Shown here in pieces: positions 1 through 8,160 of a stretch of DNA of 64,000 nucleotides. Both the position numbers and the translations under genes were made by a program. The notes beneath the pieces are model-generated. The model searched no databases. It was not told where the DNA came from and worked only from the letters and a program-made list of their open reading frames with translations. Where the stretch lies: positions 3,463 through 67,462 of the forward strand of contig JAVBNE010000069.1 of the NCBI GenBank assembly GCA_031551755.1. Direction: 5' to 3'. The stretch comes from JAVBMU01 sp031551755 (GTDB taxonomy: Bacteria; Actinomycetota; Actinomycetes; Actinomycetales; Cellulomonadaceae). Each line of letters begins with the position of its first letter. Within the stretch, counting starts at the first letter, position 1.

Positions 1-256
1 ACTCGTCCGGAACGCCGGTGGTGTAGTACGCGGCCGCGACGACTCCGGTGGTCAGCCCGATGCCCAGCAGGAACGTGCCGACGACGACGCGCCACGACGG
101 CAGCCAGCGCCGGAAGCTGCGCACATGCGATCGTGGGTAGTTGAAGAACCGGCGCCGCCGCCCGGCCGAAGCCGTCGTGCGCCGTGTCCTCTTCCTCGAT
201 CTCGCCACGCCTGAAGCCTTCCTGTTGGCGTCCTGTCTCGGTCGAGCCTCCCACAT
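1..256 (-). CDS. Class A penicillin-binding protein, N-terminal fragment (partial at window edge)
   Basis: Reading the minus strand from 256 gives an open frame of 85 codons to the window edge. It starts with a basic, Arg-rich cytoplasmic segment and contains NYPRSHVRSFRRWLPSWR followed by a single hydrophobic helix (VVVGTFLLGIGLTTGVVAAAYY) and TTGVPDE. This is the typical N-terminus of actinobacterial bifunctional transglycosylase/transpeptidase PBPs (ponA-like): a cytoplasmic tail, a membrane anchor, then the periplasm-side glycosyltransferase domain, which here lies outside the window. The start is uncertain: ATG at 256 or an in-frame ATG at 307 are both possible and neither has a clear ribosome binding site. 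Divergence from PadR and the inositol-phosphate synthase is also seen in Mycobacterium (ponA1 near ino1), which supports the call. Confidence 0.75.
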   Translation of the reverse strand, partial: MWEARPRQDANRKASGVARSRKRTRRTTASAGRRRRFFNYPRSHVRSFRRWLPSWRVVVGTFLLGIGLTTGVVAAAYYTTGVPDE

Positions 257-465
257 GTTGGTAGTGGTACGGGGGAGCAGGTGCACCAAGAGGCCCACCG
301 GCACCATTGGGAGACAACCAAACTCTAGGCGCTGCCTGGAAGAGGGCAAGGACGCCAAGGTCACTATGGGGAACCCTCGCCACGTTCCTCCGCACGCTCC
401 CCCTTACCTTCACAACTGGCGTCCTGGCCGCCATCTTGCGCGATCCATGGTGGGCAACTTAGTCT

Positions 466-490
466 TCGATGTATCGAGTCGATACATCGA
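466..490. promoter_or_regulatory. 25-bp perfect palindrome, probable PadR operator
   Basis: Positions 466-490 form a perfect inverted repeat around a central G at 478, with ATGTATCGA on one side and TCGATACAT on the other. PadR proteins commonly bind ATGT-N8-ACAT-type palindromes, and this one has ATGT and ACAT arms in nearly that arrangement. It ends 30 bp before the PadR start codon, so autoregulation is the simplest reading. A promoter for the divergent penicillin-binding protein could also be affected. Confidence 0.7.
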
Positions 491-519
491 CTCGATTTCC
501 ATGTCGAGGAGGTGAGACC

Positions 520-1176
520 GTGCGAAGCAAAACCAGTGTCCTGGAGACCGCGATCCTCGGTCTCCTGAACTCCTCACCTCTGCACGGGTATGAGTTGCGC
601 AAGCATCTCAACGTCTTGCTCGGATCCTTCCGCGCCCTGTCCTACGGGTCGCTGTATCCAGCACTGAAGACGATGGTGGCCAACGGGCTCATCACCGCCG
701 CGCCATCCCAGGCGCCCACAGGCACACTGCCCCCACTGTCGGGCAAGCGGTCACGCATCGTTTACGAGCTGACCGCCGACGGCAAGGAGCATCTACAGAC
801 CGTTCTCGCGTCCTCGGGTCCTTCGGCCTGGGAGGACGAGAGCTTCGACGTCCGGTTCGCACTCTTCGCGCAGACCGACGCCGAGACACGCATCCGCATC
901 CTCGAAGGTCGGCGTATCCGGCTGACCGAGCGGTTGGAAGCGTTCAAAGAGTCCTCGGCTCGCACTCGCGAGCGGTTCGATGAATACACCATCGAACTGC
1001 AGCGCCACGGACTCGAGCAGGTCGAGCGCGAGGTGCGCTGGCTCGACGGACTGATCACCACCGAGCACGACCGCCGTCGTGCCCGTCCCAGCAGCACCAC
1101 GCTTCCGAGCGAACTCCCCGAGAAAACCGCCGACGACGCCCCGCGTCCCGGCACCGAGAACAAGGAGCGAGGATGA
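520..1176 (+). CDS. PadR family transcriptional regulator
   Basis: 218-residue DNA-binding regulator. The N-terminal winged helix is clear: SVLETAILGLLNSSPLHGYELRKHL, then SYGSLYPALKTMVANGLI, the typical PadR recognition-helix region. The C-terminal half is predicted helical (dimerisation, Vir_act_alpha_C type) and ends in a charged tail. I chose GTG at 520 because GAGGAGG lies at 506-512, seven bases upstream; an ATG at 469 is in frame but falls inside the operator palindrome. The stop overlaps the start of the inositol-1-phosphate synthase by four bases, so the two are one operon, and the same pairing occurs in mycobacteria. PadR is therefore a candidate regulator of inositol synthesis, although the ligand cannot be told from sequence. 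Confidence 0.9.
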   Translation: MRSKTSVLETAILGLLNSSPLHGYELRKHLNVLLGSFRALSYGSLYPALKTMVANGLITAAPSQAPTGTLPPLSGKRSRIVYELTADGKEHLQTVLASSGPSAWEDESFDVRFALFAQTDAETRIRILEGRRIRLTERLEAFKESSARTRERFDEYTIELQRHGLEQVEREVRWLDGLITTEHDRRRARPSSTTLPSELPEKTADDAPRPGTENKERG

Positions 1177-2264
1177 CCTCCATCCGCGTTGCGATCGTAG
1201 GCGTAGGCAACTGCGCATCGTCCCTCGTGCAGGGTGTGCAGTACTACCGCGATGCCGACCCCGAGGGCACCGTCCCGGGCCTCATGCATGTGCAGTTCGG
1301 CGACTACCACGTCTCCGACCTCAACTTCGTCGCGGCATTCGACGTCGACGCGAAGAAGGTCGGCTTCGACCTCTCCGAGGCCATCAACGCCTCGGAGAAC
1401 AACACCATCAAGATCGCGGACGTCCCGCCGACCGGCGTGACCGTCCAGCGTGGACCGACTCTGGATGGACTGGGCGAGTACTACTCGGCCACCATCGACG
1501 AGTCCGATGCCGAGGCTGTCGACGTGGTCGCCGCCCTACGCGAGGCGAAGGTCGACGTCCTGGTCTGCTACCTGCCCGTGGGCTCCGAGAGCGCCGCCAA
1601 GTTCTACGCCCAGTGCGCCATTGACGCCGGGGTGGCGTTCGTGAACGCGCTGCCGGTGTTCATCGCATCCGACCCGGAGTGGGCCGCGAAGTTCGAGGCG
1701 GCCGGGGTGCCGATCGTCGGCGACGACATCAAGTCGCAGGTCGGCGCAACGATCACCCACCGGGTGCTCGCGCGGCTCTTTGAGGACCGGGGAGTCATCC
1801 TCGACCGCACCTATCAGCTCAACGTCGGCGGCAACATGGACTTCAAGAACATGTTGCAGCGCACCCGCCTGGAGTCCAAGAAGATCTCCAAGACGCAGGC
1901 TGTCACCTCGAACCTCGACGGCCCCCTCGGTGGCAAGACCGAGGACCGGAACGTGCACATCGGCCCGTCGGACTACGTCGCCTGGCTGGACGACCGCAAG
2001 TGGGCCTATGTCCGGCTCGAAGGTCGCGCCTTCGGTGAGGTGCCCCTGAACCTGGAGTACAAGCTCGAGGTCTGGGACTCCCCCACCTCGGCCGGCATCA
2101 TCATCGACGCAGTACGCGCGGCGAAGATCGCCAAGGACCGCGGCATCGGCGGCCCGATCTTGTCCGCGTCGACGTACTTCATGAAGTCCCCGCCCGTCCA
2201 GATGGAGGACACGAAGGGCCGGGCACAGCTGGAGGCCTTCATCGCCGGCGAAGCCGAGCGTTGA
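1173..2264 (+). CDS. ino1: Inositol-3-phosphate synthase
   Basis: 363-residue enzyme that converts glucose 6-phosphate to myo-inositol 3-phosphate with bound NAD. In actinobacteria this is the entry to phosphatidylinositol, mycothiol and related glycolipids. The N-terminal Rossmann segment IRVAIVGVGNCASSL is at residues 4-18. Family-typical blocks follow: YLPVGSESAAKFYA, NALPVFIASDPEW, GDDIKSQVGATITHR and NVGGNMDFKNML, then the C-terminal KLEVWDSPTSAGIIIDAVR. The length fits the short bacterial/archaeal type rather than the roughly 500-residue eukaryotic enzyme. It is translationally coupled to PadR (ATGA overlap) with AAGGAGCGAGG just upstream. The last codons and stop lie inside the first copy of a 66-bp direct repeat. 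Confidence 0.97.
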   Translation: MTSIRVAIVGVGNCASSLVQGVQYYRDADPEGTVPGLMHVQFGDYHVSDLNFVAAFDVDAKKVGFDLSEAINASENNTIKIADVPPTGVTVQRGPTLDGLGEYYSATIDESDAEAVDVVAALREAKVDVLVCYLPVGSESAAKFYAQCAIDAGVAFVNALPVFIASDPEWAAKFEAAGVPIVGDDIKSQVGATITHRVLARLFEDRGVILDRTYQLNVGGNMDFKNMLQRTRLESKKISKTQAVTSNLDGPLGGKTEDRNVHIGPSDYVAWLDDRKWAYVRLEGRAFGEVPLNLEYKLEVWDSPTSAGIIIDAVRAAKIAKDRGIGGPILSASTYFMKSPPVQMEDTKGRAQLEAFIAGEAER

Positions 2265-2403
2265 TCCGTAGTCGGTCGTAGCTGAGGGCCGCCAGGCACT
2301 CGGCGCAGGCCGACGCAGGATCGAAGCGACCACGAGCGCCGAGCGTTGATCCGTAGTCGGTCGTAGCTGAGGGCCGCCAGGCACTCGGCGCAGGCCGACG
2401 CAG
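2253..2403. repeat. 66-bp direct repeat, two copies with 85-bp period
   Basis: Copy 1 (2253-2318) and copy 2 (2338-2403) are identical over 66 bases and are separated by 19 bases. Copy 1 begins inside the last codons of the inositol-phosphate synthase and includes its stop codon, so copy 2 carries a duplicate of the gene's 3' end (...GCCGAGCGTTGA). A tandem duplication of the 3' untranslated region, with the spacer as its novel part, is the simplest explanation. Confidence 0.95.
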
Positions 2404-2407
2404 CCCA

Positions 2408-2450
2408 CGGACCGCGGGGGTAGGACGTGAAGTCCTACCCCCGCGGTCCG
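2408..2450. terminator. Strong hairpin after ino1
   Basis: A perfect 19-bp stem (2408-2426 with 2432-2450) encloses a 5-base loop, GTGAA. There is no long T run, only CGTTTGTGTT after it, which is common for actinobacterial terminators. It closes the PadR-ino1 operon and separates it from the following membrane-protein gene. Confidence 0.9.
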
Positions 2451-2474
2451 CGTTTGTGTTGCTGACGCGGTCGG

Positions 2475-4181
2475 ATGCCGCCGAACAGAATGGAACCCAT
2501 GCTCGAAAGCCTGCCGAGGATCGCGCAGACCACACTGACGGAACATGCTCGCCAGGTCGCGGTCCGCTCGGTCGCCTCCCGGATCGTGCTCGCGTTGGCG
2601 ATCATGGGACTGTTCGTCGGGGTGGTTCGCACCCATCGCTTCGACTCGGTTGCGAAGGTCTTTCCGAGCCTGCTGCCCAGCACGTCGAGCGTGGGACTGA
2701 TCGTCGTCTCGCTCGCGCTACTCATCACCTCGCGGGGTTTGCGGCGGGGCAGCCGCCTCGCCTGGGTCGTCACCCTCGCCGCGCTGCTGGTCTCGGTGGT
2801 TCTGCATGCAGCACAGGGGCTTCCGGTGTTTGGTTCCCTCGTGGTCACCCTCGGCGCTGGCTGGCTCGTCGCCCAAGGACGCTGCTTTCCAGTGCTGCCG
2901 ACCCAGTGGGCAGCGCGTGCGGCCAAAACGGTAGGCATCGTGTTGGCGGTGGCCATCGTCACACTCGCGCTGGTGGCCGCCTACTATCTGGCCACTGGTG
3001 AGTTCGACGCGCAGAAGGTCTCCACCGCCGACCGTTGGCTGCATCGACCGCTCTTGCGTGACCTGATCCCGGTCTTCTTCTTGGCGTTGCTGTGGTCGCT
3101 TGTCGCACCGCACCGGCCTCGGCACCTCCTGCCCGGTGAGCATACGACTGAACGGGAACGCGCCCGGGGGGTCGTGGCCCAGTGGGGTACGGGCTCGTTG
3201 GACTACTTCGCGCTCCGCGACGACAAGGACTGGTTCTTCGTCGGCAACTCCGTGGTGGCCCATTCGGTTCGTAGCGGCGTGTGTCTGGTTTCTCCAGATC
3301 CCATTGGCCCACCGGAGGAGAGGGCCGCCACCTGGGCCGAGTTCTTGGATCACGCGACTGGATTCGGTTGGTCGGTGGCCGTGGTCGGGGCTGCTGAGAG
3401 TTGGTTACCGGTCTATGAGGCAAGTGGGCTGCGGTCGGTTTACCTGGGCGACGAGGCAGTGGTGAATTGCACCGATTTCACCTTGGTGGGCGGCGAACAC
3501 AAGTCCTTACGGCAAGCGGTCAACCGCGTTGAACGCGCCGGGTACACCACCGAGTTCCATGACCCCCGCTACCTCGACCCCGACCTTGCCGCCCAGGTGC
3601 TCGCCATCGCCGAGGAGTCCCGGCACGGTGAGAGTGAACGCGGGTTCTCGATGACGTTGTCGCGCCTGCTGGACCCGCATGACGACCGCCTGATCCTTGC
3701 CGTGACCCGCAATGCCGAAGGCCGGGTGGACGCTTACTGCCAATGGACTCCGGCGGCGGAGATCGACGGCTTGTCCCTCGACGTCATGCGTCGGCGGATC
3801 ACCGGCGAGAACCTTCCCAATGGGCTTCTCGATGCGACCGTCGTGGCAACGATTCGTGAGGTTGCTCAACGTGGCATGTCCGGGCTGGCTTTGAACTTCG
3901 CCGTGATGCGGCAGGTGCTCGACAATGAACGGCCTACCCGGTTCGAGAGCTTGACGAGGCCGATCCTGAACCGGCTGTCGCAGAGCACTCAGATGGCAAC
4001 TCTCGGCGCCTTCAACGAGAAGTTCAAACCACGCTGGCAGCCGCGCTACCTGCTACTCGACTCGGCCGAGTATGTGGCAACACAGGCGCTCGTCGTCGCC
4101 GACGCCGAAGGCGTGACCGAGATCCCGGTGATCGGGCGCTACCTTGGAACGAACCGCCAAAGCGGACGCAGCGAGGCATAG
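2475..4181 (+). CDS. MprF-like phosphatidylglycerol lysyltransferase domain protein (DUF2156)
   Basis: About 560 residues. The N-terminal third is membrane-embedded, with hydrophobic helices around residues 37-55, 68-88, 94-115, 120-135, 150-172 and 195-210. From about residue 215 it becomes a soluble DUF2156 domain, the GNAT-like aminoacyl-transfer module of MprF/LysX: DYFALRDDKDWFF, SPDPIGPPEER, SLRQAVNRVERAGYT and FNEKFKPRWQPRYLL. Family members transfer lysine or alanine from tRNA to phosphatidylglycerol, lowering the negative surface charge. No lysyl-tRNA synthetase domain is fused, unlike mycobacterial LysX. In-frame ATGs at 2475, 2490 and 2499 are all possible starts, with no obvious ribosome binding site. 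Substrate specificity cannot be assigned. Resistance to cationic peptides is notable given the bacteriocin-like gene 8 kb away. Confidence 0.8.
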   Translation: MPPNRMEPMLESLPRIAQTTLTEHARQVAVRSVASRIVLALAIMGLFVGVVRTHRFDSVAKVFPSLLPSTSSVGLIVVSLALLITSRGLRRGSRLAWVVTLAALLVSVVLHAAQGLPVFGSLVVTLGAGWLVAQGRCFPVLPTQWAARAAKTVGIVLAVAIVTLALVAAYYLATGEFDAQKVSTADRWLHRPLLRDLIPVFFLALLWSLVAPHRPRHLLPGEHTTERERARGVVAQWGTGSLDYFALRDDKDWFFVGNSVVAHSVRSGVCLVSPDPIGPPEERAATWAEFLDHATGFGWSVAVVGAAESWLPVYEASGLRSVYLGDEAVVNCTDFTLVGGEHKSLRQAVNRVERAGYTTEFHDPRYLDPDLAAQVLAIAEESRHGESERGFSMTLSRLLDPHDDRLILAVTRNAEGRVDAYCQWTPAAEIDGLSLDVMRRRITGENLPNGLLDATVVATIREVAQRGMSGLALNFAVMRQVLDNERPTRFESLTRPILNRLSQSTQMATLGAFNEKFKPRWQPRYLLLDSAEYVATQALVVADAEGVTEIPVIGRYLGTNRQSGRSEA

Positions 4182-4223
4182 GCCCCTGCCCGTCAGCCCT
4201 CCACGCCCACTATCGGAGTTCGC

Positions 4224-5075
4224 ATGATCGTCGCCTTGATCGCCGCCATCGCCGCCTGTCTCGCCTATGGCATCGCGTCGATCCTCCAAGCCGTCGCCAC
4301 CAAGCGTGCCACCGGCCTCGCAGTGGTGCGCCAACCGTTGGCTCTGACCGGCCTGGTGCTGGACGGTGTGGCCTGGCTCCTCTCGCTGGTCGCCCTCGAA
4401 CGGCTGCCACTGTTCGTCGTCCAACCGATCCTGGCGAGTGCTTTGGTCGTCGTGGTGCTGCTCGCGTGGCCGGTGCTGGGGACGCGGCCCCGTCCGCGGG
4501 ATCTGGTAGCAGTCGCCATCGTGACCGTGTCGTTGACCGTACTGGCCCTGGCCGGCGGCGATCAGCCGGCGCAGGAACCGCCGTCGTGGTTGACGCCCGC
4601 GCTGCTGGTGGCCACGGGCCTGCTGGTTGCGGGCGGGGTCGCGGCATATCGAACGAGTCCCGCGTGGGTACTCGCCGCCTTCGGCGGTCTCGGCTACTCC
4701 GGAGCAGCGATCGGCGCTCGGGCGGCCGACCGTTCGGGCAATTTAATCGACACGATCACCCAGCCGTTGGCGGTGGTGGTCGTCGTCTGCGGTCTCACGG
4801 GGATCATTTGCTACCTGCGAGGACTCGAACGGGGCCACGTCGGGCCGGCCACAGCCATCCTCTCGGTCCTTGAGGTGATTATTCCGGGGGCAGTCGGCAT
4901 CGCAGTGCTGGGTGACACCATTCAGGCAGGCTGGGCGATCCCAGCGGTCGTCGCGGTGGTCGCGGCCCTGGGGGGCTGCCTGGCGCTGGCTGCGAGTCCC
5001 GCCAATGCGGCCGCGGAGGGCGGGCCGGTGGCAGAAAGCAGCCCGGTTGAGTTGGAACGACCGCCCCGGAGCTGA
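4224..5075 (+). CDS. DMT-superfamily membrane protein (EamA-like permease)
   Basis: 283 residues with about nine or ten hydrophobic helices covering almost the whole chain, beginning MIVALIAAIAACLAYGIASIL and ending in a short hydrophilic tail. The repeated two-half layout and small Gly/Ala-rich helices match the drug/metabolite transporter superfamily and the DUF4811/EamA-like actinobacterial permeases. No substrate can be inferred. It starts 42 bp after the MprF-like gene on the same strand and may be cotranscribed with it. Confidence 0.7.
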   Translation: MIVALIAAIAACLAYGIASILQAVATKRATGLAVVRQPLALTGLVLDGVAWLLSLVALERLPLFVVQPILASALVVVVLLAWPVLGTRPRPRDLVAVAIVTVSLTVLALAGGDQPAQEPPSWLTPALLVATGLLVAGGVAAYRTSPAWVLAAFGGLGYSGAAIGARAADRSGNLIDTITQPLAVVVVVCGLTGIICYLRGLERGHVGPATAILSVLEVIIPGAVGIAVLGDTIQAGWAIPAVVAVVAALGGCLALAASPANAAAEGGPVAESSPVELERPPRS

Positions 5076-5686
5076 GCTTCGCGAGCGAATGGTCGTGCCG
5101 GGCGAGCAAGTGGCGGTACCGGGCGAGCGGCAGGACGAGCCTGGCTAGCCGGACCGTTGACCAGCACGTCTGGTGAGACAGTAGCTCCTGTACCACCCGA
5201 CGTTGGGTGGGATCAGCCCCGATGAGGGAGCCCCGTGCGCATCGCCCGCAGCATCACCACCGCGATCATCACCGTGAACGCCCTGGTTGGCGTGAGCGCC
5301 TGCGCCGGCTCGGATGAGCCTTCCTCGGCCGGGTCGGGCGGCACGTCGACATCCACGACGAAAGCGGACGGCTCGAATGTCGACCCCCAGGACTTCGTGG
5401 ATCTGGTCAACGCATCGCTCAACGACACCTCCTTCGTCACGACGATGGACATGGGTGCGACCGGCGCCATGCGGCTTACCGTTGACACCCACGGGGGCAC
5501 CATACGGTTCGAAGGCACCATGGATCTGGAGGACATGAAACTCTCGATGATTCGCGTCGATCAGAAGATCTACATGAACATGGGCGAACTGACCCCGAAC
5601 AAGTACTTTGCTTTGGACCCGTCCGATCCCAATGACACGCTCGCTCAACAGTTTGGCGACCTGGACTCGGCGAACCCGGCCACTGA

Positions 5687-6563
5687 GAGCGTTATTCATG
5701 TGTCTTGAGGTAGAGCATCGGCCCTTCGTGGGAGAATTGGAGTTACCACACTTCAACTTCCACAAGAAGGACCGATGCGCTACCAGTCTACAACGGGGCT
5801 TGATGCCGTGCAGGTGACCGAGATCGTCGAGCGGGTATTTCACGTTGTTGGCCGGGGGCCGGGCAATGCGAGGCTGGGCTTGTATCGGCAGGTGGAGTTG
5901 GTGTTGTTCTTGGCGCGTCAGAACACCTCGCAGATGGTGGCCGGGGATGTGTTCGGGGTTTCGCAGCCGACGGTGTCGCGGATCTGGCGCAGGCTGGTTC
6001 CTGTGCTGGACCAGGTGTTGTGCATGAGCGGGATCTCGCTGGATGAGGCTGCCTCGAACGGGCGCCTGGTGTTGGTCGACGGAAACGTACGTGCCCGCGG
6101 GCAACCGGCCTGGTCAAGGGCGGGATGTGGAGAAGGCGAACTACCCGGGCAAGAGAGGTTGCCAGTGCCTGTCGATCCAGGTTGCCGCCGACCACCACGG
6201 TCAGCTGCTGGCAGTCTCGGCACCGGTCGCCGGGGCCCGTCACGACGCCGCAGCCATCGACTTGACCGGTTGGAAAGACATCCTCGAAGAAGCGCACTGG
6301 ATCGCCGCCACCGCCTACATCGCGACGAACGCGATCACCCCAATCAAGAAGCCGAAACACCGCGACCGCCTCGACTGGGAACGCGAATTCAACCACCAAA
6401 TCGCCTCTTTGCGAGCTGCCGCCGAACGTGCCATCGCACATTTGAAGAACTGGAAAATCCTCGCAACCGGATATCGTGGCCGACTAGCTGAACTCCCCAT
6501 GATCATTCACTTCATCACGAAACTAGAACTCTACCGACTCGGCTGGTGACATGAATAATGCTC
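5687..6563 (+). mobile_element. IS5-family insertion sequence (IS1031-like ends)
   Basis: 877-bp element. The terminal inverted repeats are 5687-5701 and 6549-6563: 15 bp reading GAGC(G/A)TTATTCATGT inward, with one mismatch. Both sides carry the trinucleotide TGA (5684-5686 and 6564-6566) as target duplication. GAG ends and a TNA duplication fit the IS1031 subgroup of IS5. The boundaries are confirmed independently, because excising 5687-6566 restores the reading frame of the host lipoprotein gene. Confidence 0.88.
5775..6549 (+). pseudogene. IS5-family transposase, frameshifted
   Basis: The protein starts MRYQSTTGLDAVQVTEIV with AAGGA upstream. Its N-terminal helix-turn-helix (ARQNTSQMVAGDVFGVSQPTVSRIWRRL) leads into a DDE_Tnp_4-type catalytic core. 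Frame 1 reads to LVLVDG at about 6083, where the first catalytic Asp lies; the rest (YVPAGNRPGQGRDVEKANYPGK ... LELYRLGW) continues in the +1 frame to 6549. The junction GACGGAAACGTACGTG is explained by one extra A: removing it gives D-G-T-Y-V-P, the usual family motif. There is no long slippery run, so a mutation is more likely than programmed frameshifting, but the latter is not excluded. Confidence 0.8.
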
Positions 6564-6912
6564 TGAGCTGACTTCACAGGTCACCGCTACCTCCGAGGTC
6601 GAGAAGTCCAGTACACCGTCGACCATCAATAACGTCGAAGCCCTGCCGGACTACGTCACCATAGACATGGCGAAGACCACCGGTACGGTGGGTGACCAGG
6701 CACGCGGAGCATTGAAAAAGATGGCACCGCACCGACACAGTGGTCTACACCTACTGGCTCGACGAGAAGAACCGCCCCACCCGAGTGACCTGCTGCAGTC
6801 GCAAGCAGGAATCCATCACCGTCGACTATACGGACTGGGGAATCAAGACCGATATCAAGGTCCCGGCGGCTGACCAGATCATTAAAACGCCCTCTTTTCT
6901 GAACGAGAACTC

Positions 6913-7782
6913 ATGATGCCCTTCCGCCGACGAGCCGCCCACACGGTGAACGTCGTCGCGGTCGCCACCATCGCACTGGGTGGAGTCGGCGCGTGTTCGC
7001 CAACCCCAGACTCGGCATCGACCAACAACTCGAATGGCGGTGGAGCAACCCAGTCGGGATCTTCGACATCGACATCACCCGACTACTACTACGAGGATTT
7101 CGTCAACAAGATTGATGCCTCGCTTCAGGACAACTCTTATGTCATGACCGGCCAGATCACCGACCCTGGGCATGATAAGGATGGTCGTCGACAACCGCGG
7201 GGCTCAATCCGCTATCGGGGTGCCGTGGCGGGCGATGCCTTGACGATGACCGTGATCCGCATCGACAACATGATCTACATGCATCTGGGCGAGATGACGC
7301 AGAACAAATACATTCCCGTCGACATCTCCGACGTGGACTACGGAGCAGCCGGCAGCCCGACTGGATTTGGCTCGATGAACCTTGCGGCAGAGCTCAAGGA
7401 CCAGATGGACGCGATCACTGGAGTAGAGCGTTCCGGCCCTGTCATTGAAGTGAACGGGGTGAAGGCCCAGGAATATGAAGTCTACATCGATGCCAGGGAG
7501 ATGGTGAGCCCTCAAGCCGACCGTGCGCGCGAATCACTCAAGGAACTCGAAGCGCAGATCGGTGAAGCGGTTGACGCCGAGCTCACCTTCTTCTATTGGA
7601 TCGACGAGAAACACCGACCCACCCGAGCGACATGCTGCGGTCAACGAGGGACGCTGGAACCCATCGAGACCATGATGACCATCAACTACACGGACTGGGG
7701 AATCGAAACGGACATCAACGCGCCACCGGCCGACCAAATCACCACCGAGTCACCGTTTATGGCGGATGCCACCGGCGCCTGA
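6913..7782 (+). CDS. LprG/LppX-like lipoprotein (intact paralogue)
   Basis: 289-residue lipoprotein. The basic N-terminus MMPFRRRAAHTV is followed by a hydrophobic stretch and lipobox VGAC at about residues 26-29, then an Asn/Gly/Ser/Thr-rich linker to residue 55. The mature domain contains DFVNKIDASLQDNSYVMTGQI, MTVIRIDNMIYMHLGEMTQNKYIPVD, GVERSGPVIEVNGVKAQEYEVYID and a C-terminal YWIDEKHRPTRATCC block. Substrate-exposed lipoproteins of this fold bind and move lipids in mycobacteria, but no ligand is claimed here. It follows its interrupted paralogue with an ATGA overlap, so the pair arose by tandem duplication and was cotranscribed before the IS landed. The start may be the first or second of two adjacent ATGs. 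Confidence 0.75.
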   Translation: MMPFRRRAAHTVNVVAVATIALGGVGACSPTPDSASTNNSNGGGATQSGSSTSTSPDYYYEDFVNKIDASLQDNSYVMTGQITDPGHDKDGRRQPRGSIRYRGAVAGDALTMTVIRIDNMIYMHLGEMTQNKYIPVDISDVDYGAAGSPTGFGSMNLAAELKDQMDAITGVERSGPVIEVNGVKAQEYEVYIDAREMVSPQADRARESLKELEAQIGEAVDAELTFFYWIDEKHRPTRATCCGQRGTLEPIETMMTINYTDWGIETDINAPPADQITTESPFMADATGA

Positions 7783-7887
7783 GCCCATAAACGCATGTCG
7801 CAGGATAAAGTCTGAACCCACCAGTAGTAATTGCCATGACATCGACGTTCCGCGACTTGTCAGGGTTGTGTACGCGCGCCTCGCGCC

Positions 7888-8160
7888 CTACTCATCGCGC
7901 TCGATCGCCTCCAAATCCTCCAGTTGATCGAAAACACCTGACGCAATCCGCACGATCTGTTTCCCCTTTTTCGTAGGAACGAACTTACCGTCCTCGCGAC
8001 GTAACAAGCGAATACCCAACCAGCGTTCGAGTTTGGAGACGTGGGTACTCACTGTGGAGGGGGCATACCGTAGATGGCGAGCCGCCTTTGTCACCGAACC
8101 CGTGGAGGCGACGACAACAAAAGTTTGCAGGTGAGCGACCTGTATGTGATGTGCTTTCAT
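7888..8160 (-). CDS. Stand-alone LysR-type helix-turn-helix protein
   Basis: 90 residues comprising only the LysR DNA-binding domain: HIQVAHLQTFVVVASTGSVTKAARHLRYAPSTVSTHVSKLERWLGIRLLRRE. The usual roughly 200-residue effector domain is absent, and the short C-terminal helix (ASGVFDQLEDLEAIERDE) may support dimerisation. There is no continuation of the effector domain downstream in any frame, so this looks like a genuine small regulator rather than a fresh truncation. Its ATG overlaps the stop of the preceding small membrane protein (8157-8160), so both are translated together. The position at the end of the ABC-transporter strand suggests it regulates the bacteriocin-like locus (inference). 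Confidence 0.7.
   Translation of the reverse strand: MKAHHIQVAHLQTFVVVASTGSVTKAARHLRYAPSTVSTHVSKLERWLGIRLLRREDGKFVPTKKGKQIVRIASGVFDQLEDLEAIERDE

Larger units (their letters stand above)
5235..6916 (+). pseudogene. LprG/LppX-like lipoprotein gene, split by an IS5-type insertion and frameshifted
   Basis: The 5' part (5235-5686) begins with GTG after GAGGGAG at 5224-5230 and encodes a lipoprotein signal peptide (MRIARSITTAIITV...VSAC, lipidated Cys at residue 23). A Ser/Thr-rich linker and DFVDLVNASLNDTSFV follow, then IYMNMGELTPNKYFALD, resembling LprG/LppX-type lipoproteins. The coding sequence breaks at the IS at 5687. Removing the IS and one TGA target copy rejoins it in frame as NPATE-LTSQVTATSEVEKS, which aligns with NLAAELKDQMDAITGVERS of the downstream paralogue. 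A second lesion, a frameshift near 6722-6734, is seen because DTVVYTYWLDEKNRPTRVTCC continues in another frame to the TGA at 6914. That stop overlaps the ATG of the intact paralogue. The gene is therefore dead twice over. Confidence 0.85.
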
